Positions 1-6,171 of a DNA stretch of 6,535 nt are shown here, one piece after another. Positions within the stretch are counted from its first letter, which is position 1, and each line of letters starts with the position of its first letter. The position numbers and the translations under genes were made by a program. Under the pieces are notes generated by a model that ran no database searches, was not told where the DNA came from, and worked only from the letters and a program-made list of their open reading frames with translations. The stretch is from an uncultured Actinomycetes bacterium (GTDB lineage Bacteria > Actinomycetota > Actinomycetes > Nanopelagicales > Nanopelagicaceae). Location of the stretch: NCBI GenBank assembly GCA_903953805.1, contig CAJBLC010000009.1, forward strand, positions 1 through 6,535, read 5' to 3'.

Positions 1-1776
1 ACGGAGCGAGGTCAAGAAGTAGAGACCAAGGACCATATCCTGAGTTGGAGATGTGATCGGACGACCCGATGCTGGTGAGAGGATGTTGTTGCTCGAAAGC
101 ATAAGTACACGAGCTTCTGCTTGTGCTTCTGCTGAAAGAGGCAAGTGAACAGCCATCTGATCACCATCGAAGTCAGCGTTAAACGCTGTACATACGAGTG
201 GGTGGATCTGAATAGCCTTACCTTCAACCAACTGTGGTTCGAAGGCCTGGATACCCAGACGGTGCAGAGTTGGTGCGCGGTTCAGAAGTACTGGGTGTTC
301 TGCAATAACTTCTTCAAGAACATCCCACACAACTGGACGAGCACGTTCAACCATGCGCTTTGCAGATTTAATGTTCTGAGCGTGGTTAAGATCGACCAAG
401 CGCTTCATGACAAATGGCTTGAAGAGTTCAAGTGCCATCTGCTTTGGAAGTCCGCACTGGTGGAGCTTCAACTGTGGTCCAACAACAATTACTGAACGAC
501 CAGAGTAGTCAACGCGCTTTCCGAGCAAGTTCTGACGGAAGCGGCCCTGCTTACCCTTCAACATATCTGAGAGTGACTTCAGTGGACGGTTTCCTGGGCC
601 AGTTACTGGGCGACCACGACGACCGTTATCGAAGAGTGAGTCAACAGCTTCTTGAAGCATGCGCTTCTCGTTGTTGACGATGATCTCTGGTGCACCAAGA
701 TCAGCGAGACGCTTCAAACGGTTGTTGCGGTTGATAACGCGGCGATAGAGATCGTTGAGATCTGATGTCGCAAAACGTCCGCCATCCAACTGAACCATTG
801 GGCGAAGATCTGGTGGAATAACAGGGACAGCATCAAGAACCATTGAAGCTGGCTTGTTGCTGGTGTTAAGGAATGAGGAGACGACCTTGAGGCGCTTGAT
901 AGCGCGAGTCTTCTTCTGACCCTTACCTGTTTGTGAGAGTTCGTTGAGGAGCTCAAACTCAGCTTGAAGATCAAAGGTCTCAAGGCGAGCCTTGATTGCC
1001 GCAGCACCCATTGAACCTTCGAAGTAAACGCCATAACGATCGCGCATCTCGCGGTAGAGGCTCTCATCACCTTCGAGGTCTTGGACCTTGAGGTTCTTGA
1101 AGCGAGCCCAGACGGCATCGAGACGATCGAGTTCGCGCTGTGCACGGTCACGAGTTGCCTTGAGCTCACGCTCTGCAGATTCGCGAACCTTGCGCTTTAC
1201 ATCAGCCTTCTCACCGGCAGCTTCGAGCTCAGCAAGATCTGCTTCGAGCTTCTTCTGACGTGAGTCAAGATCTGTATCGCGACGAGTTTCGATCTTCTTC
1301 TTATCGTTTGAGAGACGCTTCTCAAGCTGTGGGAGATCTTCTGCGCGAGCTTCAGTATCAACAGATGTGATCATGTAAGCAGCGAAGTAGATGACCTTCT
1401 CGAGATCCTTTGGAGCAAGATCAAGGAGGTAACCCAAGCGGCTTGGAACGCCCTTGAAGTACCAGATGTGAGTGACAGGAGCAGCAAGCTCGATATGACC
1501 CATGCGCTCACGACGAACCTTGGCGCGTGTTACTTCTACGCCGCAACGTTCGCAGATGATGCCCTTGAATCGAACGCGCTTGTACTTACCGCAATAACAT
1601 TCCCAGTCGCGAGTTGGTCCGAAGATCTTCTCATCGAAGAGTCCGTCCTTCTCTGGCTTGAGTGTGCGGTAGTTAATGGTCTCTGGCTTCTTGACTTCAC
1701 CGAAAGACCACTCGCGAATATTGTCGGTCGACGCTAGGCCGATACGTAGTTCATCAAAGAAATTAACATCCAACAT
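1..1776 (-). CDS. rpoC: RNA polymerase subunit beta prime, N-terminal part (3' end outside window)
   Basis: This is the N-terminal 592 residues of the largest catalytic subunit of RNA polymerase. I translated the frame codon by codon from ATG 1776 to base 1 and found no stop or frameshift. Seen in order: an N-terminal zinc-binding site with Cys60, Cys62, Cys75 and Cys78; a charged, heptad-rich insertion at about 140-230; lid and clamp helices (RRVINRNNRLKRL at 345-357), which in the family bind sigma region 2; the rudder and switch 2 region (about 386-427, with GKQGRFRQNLLGKRVDYSG); and the invariant NADFDGD loop at 533-539, whose three Asp hold the catalytic magnesium. Bridge helix, trigger loop and the second zinc site lie beyond base 1. 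Actinobacterial beta prime is about 1,300 residues, so roughly 45% is present. It starts 12 bases after the rpoB stop with a good ribosome site, so the two are co-transcribed and probably translationally coupled. Confidence 0.99.
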   Translation of the reverse strand, partial: MLDVNFFDELRIGLASTDNIREWSFGEVKKPETINYRTLKPEKDGLFDEKIFGPTRDWECYCGKYKRVRFKGIICERCGVEVTRAKVRRERMGHIELAAPVTHIWYFKGVPSRLGYLLDLAPKDLEKVIYFAAYMITSVDTEARAEDLPQLEKRLSNDKKKIETRRDTDLDSRQKKLEADLAELEAAGEKADVKRKVRESAERELKATRDRAQRELDRLDAVWARFKNLKVQDLEGDESLYREMRDRYGVYFEGSMGAAAIKARLETFDLQAEFELLNELSQTGKGQKKTRAIKRLKVVSSFLNTSNKPASMVLDAVPVIPPDLRPMVQLDGGRFATSDLNDLYRRVINRNNRLKRLADLGAPEIIVNNEKRMLQEAVDSLFDNGRRGRPVTGPGNRPLKSLSDMLKGKQGRFRQNLLGKRVDYSGRSVIVVGPQLKLHQCGLPKQMALELFKPFVMKRLVDLNHAQNIKSAKRMVERARPVVWDVLEEVIAEHPVLLNRAPTLHRLGIQAFEPQLVEGKAIQIHPLVCTAFNADFDGDQMAVHLPLSAEAQAEARVLMLSSNNILSPASGRPITSPTQDMVLGLYFLTSLR

Positions 1777-1785
1777 GGTTGTTTA

Positions 1786-1790
1786 TCCTC
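1786..1790 (-). promoter_or_regulatory. Ribosome binding site of rpoC
   Basis: GAGGA on the minus strand, 9 bases before the rpoC ATG. It overlaps the rpoB TGA stop (1789-1791), so ribosomes finishing rpoB arrive at the rpoC initiation site. It supports ATG 1776 as the start, which also gives the family-typical N-terminus MLDVNFFDELRIGLA. Confidence 0.85.
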
Positions 1791-4700
1791 ACACTTCTTC
1801 TACGCTGCTTGGCTCAACTCGTGACAAGTTGATACCTAGCTCTTCGGCGGCACGGAATACTTCTTCGTCGGTATCGCGCATTTCAATTGCGACACCTTCG
1901 GATGAGAGAACTTCAACGTTCAAGCAGAGAGATTGCATCTCTTTGACGAGAACCTTGAATGACTCTGGAATACCTGGCTCAGGGATGTTCTCTCCCTTAA
2001 CGATCGCCTCGTAAACCTTTACGCGGCCAAGGACGTCATCTGACTTGATGGTGAGCAACTCTTGGAGTGTGTATGCAGCTCCATAAGCTTCGAGTGCCCA
2101 AACTTCCATCTCACCAAAGCGCTGTCCACCGAACTGGGCTTTTCCGCCAAGTGGTTGCTGAGTGATCATTGAGTAAGGACCAGTTGAACGTGCGTGGATC
2201 TTGTCATCTACCAAGTGGTGGAGCTTCAAGATATACATGTAACCAACTGAGATTGGGGCCTTATAAGGCTCACCGGTACGACCATCGAAGAGTTGAGCCT
2301 TACCGTTTGCACCGATCAACTGCATGCCATCCTTGTTAGGAAGTGTTGATCCGAGAAGACCGATAAGTTCTTCTTCACGAGCACCATCGAAGACAGGTGT
2401 TGCTACCTTGCCATTTGGTGCTTGCTCAGCTGCGCCGATTGCACGCAGATTCTCTTGCCATGGCTCATTACCTTCGAGCTTCCAGCCAGCCTTTGCAACC
2501 CAACCGAGGTGGAGTTCAAGGACCTGACCGACGTTCATACGACCTGGAACACCAAGTGGGTTCAAGACAACATCAACAGGAGTTCCATCTTCGAGGAATG
2601 GCATATCTTCTTGAGGAAGAATCTTCGAGATAACACCCTTGTTACCGTGGCGACCAGCGAGCTTGTCACCATCTTGAATCTTGCGCTTCTGGGCAACGTA
2701 GACACGAACAACTTGGTTTACACCAGCTGGGAGTTCGTAATCTTCTGAGTCAGCGATGGATAAGCCGATGACCTTGCCTGATTCACCGTGTGGAACCTTG
2801 AGCGAGGTATCGCGAACTTCGCGAGCCTTCTCACCAAAGATCGCACGGAGCAAACGCTCTTCAGGGGTAAGTTCGGTCTCTCCCTTTGGAGTTACCTTTC
2901 CTACGAGAATATCGCCAGGGACAACATCTGCGCCGACGCGGATAATTCCACGATCGTCGAGATCTGCAAGAACTTCTTCGCTGACATTAGGAATGTCGCG
3001 AGTGATCTCCTCAGGTCCAAGCTTGGTATCGCGAGCATCGACTTCGTACTCTTCAATGTGAATCGAAGTAAGGACATCGTCCTGTACGAGACGCTGCGAA
3101 AGGATGATCGCATCTTCGTAGTTGTGACCTTCCCATGACATAAATGCCACGAGGAGGTTCTTTCCGAGAGCCATCTCACCCTTATCGGTTGATGGGCCGT
3201 CAGCAATAACCTGACCAGGCTCAACACGATCTCCCTTTGAGACAACAACCTTCATATTGCGGCTGGTGCCCTGGTTTGAGCGGACGAACTTCTCGATGAA
3301 GTAATGCTCTGTAGTTCCATCATCGTTCATGACGGTGACTTCATCAGCCTGTACGACTGTGACAACACCAGGCTTACGTGCAAGGAGCACATCGCCAGCA
3401 TCAACAGCAGCACGGAACTCCATACCAGTTCCAACAAATGGAGCTTCAGCACGAAGAAGTGGGACTGCCTGACGCATCATGTTCGAGCCCATCAATGCAC
3501 GGTTCGCATCATCGTGCTCGAGGAATGGAATCATCGCTGTTGCAACAGAAACCATCTGACGTGGTGAGACGTCCATGTAATCGACTTCATCAGCCAAGAT
3601 GTATTCAACTTCGCCACCACGACGACGAACCAATACGCGCTCTTCAGCGAAGTGGTTATCTGATGTCAATGGCGCATTCGCCTGGGCAATGATGTGCTCA
3701 TCTTCTTCATCAGCGGTGAGGTAATCGATTTGATCAGTGACCTTGCCCTTAGAAACCTTGCGATAAGGAGTCTCGATAAATCCAAATGGTGTAACGCGTG
3801 CATATGTTGCAAGCGAACCAATAAGACCAATGTTTGGACCTTCTGGAGTTTCGATTGGACACATACGACCGTAGTGCGATGGGTGAACGTCACGGACTTC
3901 GAAGCCAGCACGTTCACGTGAGAGACCACCAGGTCCAAGTGCAGATAGACGACGCTTGTGTGTCATACCTGAAAGTGGGTTGGTCTGATCCATAAACTGC
4001 GAGAGCTGTGAAGTCCCGAAGAACTCCTTGATCGATGCAACGACAGGACGGATGTTGATCAAGGTCTGAGGAGTAATCGCCTCAACATCTTGAGTTGTCA
4101 TACGTTCGCGAACAACGCGCTCCATACGTGAAAGACCGGTACGAACCTGGTTCTGAATAAGCTCGCCAACGGTACGGAGACGACGGTTACCGAAGTGATC
4201 GATATCGTCCTTCTCTACGCGAACCTGCTTGCCGTATTCGAGAAGCGCGTCGCCCTTGTGCAATGAAGCCAAGTATTTAATGGTTCCAACGATATCTTCG
4301 ATCGTAAGGAGACCCTTGTTGAGATCGAGCTCTAGACCGAGCTTCTTATTAACCTTGAAGCGACCAACCTTTGCAAGGTCATAACGCTTTGGATTGAAGT
4401 AAAGATTCTCAATGAGATTCTGTGCAGCTTCCTTGGTTGGTGGCTCGCCTGGACGGAGCTTGCGGTAGATATCAAGGAGCGCTTCATCTTGAGTATTGAC
4501 GTTATCTTTTTCAAGAGTCTGGCGGATTGATTCATACTCACCGAACTGCTCAAGGATCTGCTCTGAAGTCCAGCCAAGTGCCTTGAGGAATACTGTGACA
4601 GATTGCTTACGCTTGCGATCGATACGAACGCCAACGAGATCCTTCTTATCAATTTCAAATTCCAGCCAAGCACCGCGGCTTGGGATGATCTTTGATGTGA

Positions 4701-5235
4701 AGATATCTTTATCTGAAGCCTTCTCGATAGCCTGCTCGAAGTAGACACCAGGTGAGCGAACGATCTGTGAAACAACAACGCGCTCTGTTCCGTTGATAAC
4801 GAAGGTTCCACGTGGTGTCATCAATGGGAAGTCACCCATGAAGACAGTCTGTGACTTGATTTCGCCGGTCTCGTTATTTGTAAATTCAGCTGTGACGAAG
4901 AGTGGCGCGCTGTAAGTCATATCGCGCTCTTTGCACTCTGCAATCGTGTACTTAGCTGGTTCGAAGCGGTGGTCGTGGAATGAGAGCGACATCTTTCCTT
5001 GGAAATCCTCGATTGGAGAGATCTCTTCAAAGATTTCTTCTAAACCAGATTGTTGTGGGACTTCGCCACGTCCGCTCTTCTCAGCTTCGGCAAGGCGTGC
5101 ACGCCACAACTCGTTTCCAAGGAGCCAGTCAACGCTGTCGAGCTGTAGCGAGAGCAGGTTTGGAACTTCGAGTGGTTCACGGATCTTTGCGAATGAGGTA
5201 CGAGCAGGGGCAAACGATTTCGACTTCGCGGCCAA
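1789..5235 (-). CDS. rpoB: RNA polymerase subunit beta
   Basis: Complete catalytic beta subunit, 1,148 residues, close to Streptomyces and Mycobacterium RpoB (about 1,160-1,170). I chose TTG 5235, giving LAAKSKSFAPARTSFAKI, because GGAGGA lies just upstream and this matches the LAASR-type start of actinobacterial RpoB; the frame stays open to TTG 5301 but that extension resembles leader. Landmarks in 1,148 numbering: N-terminal lobes including the IPSRGAWLEFEID segment (~184-196); the rifampicin pocket at 407-433; SHYGRMCPIETPEGPNIGL (~453-471); the Glu-Asp pair of GHNYEDAIILS (707-708) near the active site; the flap (~773-821); GDKLAGRHGNKG with catalytic-centre Lys858 and Lys866; and the C-terminal HARSTGPYSMITQQPLGGKA segment and clamp anchor. 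The large inserts of E. coli beta are absent, as usual in this phylum. The family-known rifampicin contacts are all unmutated. It is first gene of rpoB-rpoC, probably with its own promoter. Confidence 0.99.
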   Translation of the reverse strand: MAAKSKSFAPARTSFAKIREPLEVPNLLSLQLDSVDWLLGNELWRARLAEAEKSGRGEVPQQSGLEEIFEEISPIEDFQGKMSLSFHDHRFEPAKYTIAECKERDMTYSAPLFVTAEFTNNETGEIKSQTVFMGDFPLMTPRGTFVINGTERVVVSQIVRSPGVYFEQAIEKASDKDIFTSKIIPSRGAWLEFEIDKKDLVGVRIDRKRKQSVTVFLKALGWTSEQILEQFGEYESIRQTLEKDNVNTQDEALLDIYRKLRPGEPPTKEAAQNLIENLYFNPKRYDLAKVGRFKVNKKLGLELDLNKGLLTIEDIVGTIKYLASLHKGDALLEYGKQVRVEKDDIDHFGNRRLRTVGELIQNQVRTGLSRMERVVRERMTTQDVEAITPQTLINIRPVVASIKEFFGTSQLSQFMDQTNPLSGMTHKRRLSALGPGGLSRERAGFEVRDVHPSHYGRMCPIETPEGPNIGLIGSLATYARVTPFGFIETPYRKVSKGKVTDQIDYLTADEEDEHIIAQANAPLTSDNHFAEERVLVRRRGGEVEYILADEVDYMDVSPRQMVSVATAMIPFLEHDDANRALMGSNMMRQAVPLLRAEAPFVGTGMEFRAAVDAGDVLLARKPGVVTVVQADEVTVMNDDGTTEHYFIEKFVRSNQGTSRNMKVVVSKGDRVEPGQVIADGPSTDKGEMALGKNLLVAFMSWEGHNYEDAIILSQRLVQDDVLTSIHIEEYEVDARDTKLGPEEITRDIPNVSEEVLADLDDRGIIRVGADVVPGDILVGKVTPKGETELTPEERLLRAIFGEKAREVRDTSLKVPHGESGKVIGLSIADSEDYELPAGVNQVVRVYVAQKRKIQDGDKLAGRHGNKGVISKILPQEDMPFLEDGTPVDVVLNPLGVPGRMNVGQVLELHLGWVAKAGWKLEGNEPWQENLRAIGAAEQAPNGKVATPVFDGAREEELIGLLGSTLPNKDGMQLIGANGKAQLFDGRTGEPYKAPISVGYMYILKLHHLVDDKIHARSTGPYSMITQQPLGGKAQFGGQRFGEMEVWALEAYGAAYTLQELLTIKSDDVLGRVKVYEAIVKGENIPEPGIPESFKVLVKEMQSLCLNVEVLSSEGVAIEMRDTDEEVFRAAEELGINLSRVEPSSVEEV

Positions 5236-5238
5236 TGT

Positions 5239-5244
5239 TCCTCC
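5239..5244 (-). promoter_or_regulatory. Ribosome binding site that decides the rpoB start
   Basis: GGAGGA on the minus strand, followed by ACA and then the TTG start at 5235-5233. The spacing is tight (4 bases from the end of GGAGG), but this is the strongest purine tract in the leader. No comparable tract precedes the in-frame alternatives TTG 5301 or GTG 5262. It therefore supports the 1,148-residue form. Confidence 0.8.
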
Positions 5245-5339
5245 AGATATATTAACGAGCACTGTTTTTAAGACACAGCTACCGCCAGGTCTCGACCGCA
5301 ATATGTCTGAACCCCAGAGGTGGAAAATTGTGAACGCTT

Positions 5340-5369
5340 AGGGTACCCAGTTGACCCCCGAAATGTCCA
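5340..5369 (-). promoter_or_regulatory. Candidate sigma-70-type promoter of rpoBC
   Basis: On the minus strand a -35 box TGGACA (5364-5369, five of six matches to TTGACA) is followed after 18 bases by TACCCT (5340-5345), which fits the loose actinobacterial -10 pattern TAnnnT. Transcription would start near 5333 and leave a leader of roughly 100 bases before the TTG start. The -10 box is weak, so this is a candidate only. The preceding gene ends with a strong hairpin, which makes a promoter somewhere in 5236-5408 likely. Confidence 0.4.
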
Positions 5370-5374
5370 TTTCG
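5359..5374. repeat. Perfect 7-bp inverted repeat, possible operator at rpoB
   Basis: CGAAATG and CATTTCG arms are separated by two bases (minus-strand reading CGAAATGGACATTTCG). The candidate -35 box of rpoBC lies exactly across its centre, the position of a repressor or competing-factor site. A perfect 7-bp repeat with a short spacer has a chance expectation of roughly 0.15 in a region this size, so it is suggestive rather than proven. I do not recognise the motif as the site of a named regulator. Confidence 0.45.
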
Positions 5375-5408
5375 TGATATTGGCCCCTAAGCCTGACAGG
5401 CATGAGAA

Positions 5409-5440
5409 GGGGGCCGGATCCATCAATGGATCTAGCCCCC
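5409..5440 (-). terminator. GC-rich hairpin, probable terminator of the secreted-protein gene
   Basis: The outer stem is six G/C pairs (5409-5414 with 5435-5440), then one A-C mismatch and one G-U pair, then six more pairs (5417-5422 with 5427-5432) around a four-base loop. It begins about 25 bases after the stop codon at 5466. The following minus-strand bases (TTCTCATG) are not a real U-tract, so it is not a textbook Rho-independent terminator. Actinobacteria often use strong hairpins with poor U-tracts, but it could instead be an mRNA 3'-end stabiliser or a partial attenuator of read-through into rpoB. Confidence 0.6.
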
Positions 5441-5465
5441 GGGTACTGCCTCGGCCTATCCCTCG

Positions 5466-5999
5466 TTAAGCCTTAGCGACCGCCTCCGGCTTTGCTGGCT
5501 TGACCGGCCGTGGGCTAGCCACAGGCCAGACTGGCTTTGTGCCAAGTGGAGGAAGAGCAGCAAGGGCAGCGGTAGCCGTCGCAACCGCAGCTGCGATCGA
5601 AGCGGTACGAACTTTGAGCAACGAAGCCTTAGCAGCGTTCGTTGGCGCCTTAAGGATTGCTGATGCGTAGATGTTATTTGCCAAAGTCACGGCCGAAACT
5701 CGAGCGCTATCAATTGCGAGCCGTGCTCCACGATTGCTGATCATCAACGCTGCATATGCGTTGCGAGCATCAAGGTGGGCTGCGATCTGCTGAACTCGAG
5801 CCGCATTCCAGGCCTTTACCGATACGAGCCATGCTGCATAGTCAGATTTATATGTCTCTTGTGTTGTCGCAGATGCGAAGTTTCTGGCTGGCGTCGAAGT
5901 CACTGCCTGCGACGACGAGATTCCGATCATTGACCCTGTGATCAGGGTTGCAGCGATCACAATCGAAGTTCGAGCGGAATTTCTATTGTTGAGTTTCAT
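5466..5999 (-). CDS. Uncharacterised small secreted alanine-rich protein
   Basis: I do not recognise a named family. The product is 177 residues. Residues 1-32 form a Sec-type signal peptide: basic MKLNNRNSARTS, hydrophobic 13-27 (IVIAATLITGSMIGI), and a Ser-Gln-Ala motif ending at Ala32. There is no lipobox cysteine and no cysteine at all, so it is not a lipoprotein and has no disulfides. Residues about 45-148 are strongly helix-forming, with Ala, Arg and aromatic residues (YAAW, AWNAAR, ARNAYAAL); Ala is about 40 of the 145 mature residues. Residues 150-177 are a low-complexity tail with eight Pro and four Lys. No second membrane span, sortase motif, catalytic motif or metal site is visible. 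I infer an exported or wall-associated helical protein with a cationic, extended tail. It has its own ribosome site and lies between terminator-like hairpins on both sides, so it looks like a single-gene unit unrelated in function to its neighbours. The reading frame is solid; the function is unknown. Confidence 0.85.
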   Translation of the reverse strand: MKLNNRNSARTSIVIAATLITGSMIGISSSQAVTSTPARNFASATTQETYKSDYAAWLVSVKAWNAARVQQIAAHLDARNAYAALMISNRGARLAIDSARVSAVTLANNIYASAILKAPTNAAKASLLKVRTASIAAAVATATAALAALPPLGTKPVWPVASPRPVKPAKPEAVAKA

Positions 6000-6006
6000 G
6001 GTCTCG

Positions 6007-6010
6007 CCTC
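6007..6010 (-). promoter_or_regulatory. Ribosome binding site of the secreted-protein gene
   Basis: GAGG on the minus strand, 7 bases before ATG 5999, a near-ideal spacing. It supports that start, which also places the basic and hydrophobic parts of the signal peptide correctly at the N-terminus. Confidence 0.7.
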
Positions 6011-6048
6011 ATTAATACTTAGGTAGCTCCTTCTGGAGTTACATAAGC

Positions 6049-6076
6049 AGTATGAACCGCGGAGATCTATTTTCAC
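6049..6076 (-). promoter_or_regulatory. Weak candidate promoter of the secreted-protein gene
   Basis: On the minus strand GTGAAA (6071-6076, four of six -35 matches) and CATACT (6049-6054, four of six -10 matches) are 16 bases apart. Transcription would start near 6042, about 43 bases before the ATG. The match is weak. The reason to expect a promoter here is the strong terminator immediately upstream. Confidence 0.25.
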
Positions 6077-6101
6077 TGAGGATTGAGTCACGAAATCCTC
6101 A
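6077..6101. repeat. Perfect 8-bp inverted repeat upstream of the secreted-protein gene
   Basis: TGAGGATT and AATCCTCA arms flank a 9-base spacer, which itself contains most of the small palindrome TGAGTCA (6084-6090). It is separate from the rplL terminator and directly abuts the candidate -35 box at 6071-6076. The arm spacing (17 bases centre to centre) would suit a dimeric DNA-binding protein; in RNA it would be a hairpin with no U-tract. The chance expectation for such a repeat in this spacer is a few percent. Confidence 0.45.
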
Positions 6102-6120
6102 CGGAGCGAGTGCTAGCAGT

Positions 6121-6159
6121 TATAAAAAAGAACCCCGCCCATTTCTGGACGGGGTTCTT
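6121..6159 (-). terminator. Rho-independent terminator after rplL
   Basis: The minus-strand RNA folds into AAGAACCCCG paired with CGGGGTTCTT, extended inward by one U-G and two C-G pairs around a six-base loop. A run of six U (A bases 6124-6129) overlaps and follows the 3' arm. It starts 12 bases after the rplL stop codon (6172-6174). This is a classic intrinsic terminator and marks the end of the rplL transcript, presumably the rplJ-rplL operon. Confidence 0.93.
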
Positions 6160-6171
6160 GGTGAAACGTAA

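Noticed and set aside
2901..4811. Minus-strand frames within rpoB in other registers (for example 2901-3248 and 4332-4811).
   Set aside because: They overlap rpoB in a shifted frame, their translations are Ser/Arg-rich, low-information sequence, and the rpoB frame itself is intact across them, so they are neither separate genes nor signs of a frameshift.
5233..5333. A structured RNA switch or ribosomal-protein leader in the rpoB 5' leader.
   Set aside because: Only trivial stems are visible (for example a 4-bp GGTC/GACC pair at 5288-5297); no known riboswitch core or L10-binding motif is recognisable.
4931..5341. A 136-codon open frame on the plus strand opposite the rpoB N-terminus, and similar plus-strand frames throughout 145-5255.
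   Set aside because: All are antisense to firmly identified rpoB and rpoC codons, have no family resemblance and no convincing ribosome sites. They arise because the strongly biased rpo codons rarely create stops in antisense frames.
5341..5348. The perfect palindrome gggtaccc next to the rpoB -10 candidate.
   Set aside because: An 8-base self-complementary word with no spacer is common by chance and overlaps the -10 hexamer; nothing else supports it as an operator.
5351..5380. A TTGACC (5351-5356) followed after 18 bases by TGATAT on the plus strand, a possible divergent promoter.
   Set aside because: No gene lies downstream on the plus strand within the window and the -10 match is poor; an antisense transcript cannot be supported from sequence alone.
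6009..6045. A short upstream reading frame beginning at an ATG just before the secreted-protein start, preceded by AGGAG.
   Set aside because: The spacing from the purine tract is too long (about 14 bases) and the frame overlaps the real signal-peptide start, which has its own well-spaced GAGG.
5369..6096. The 9-mer TCACGAAAT occurs in both intergenic regions (minus strand 5369-5377, plus strand 6088-6096), suggesting a shared regulator site.
   Set aside because: For two spacers of this size, about 0.3 such shared 9-mers are expected by chance in either orientation, and the copies sit differently relative to the promoter candidates.
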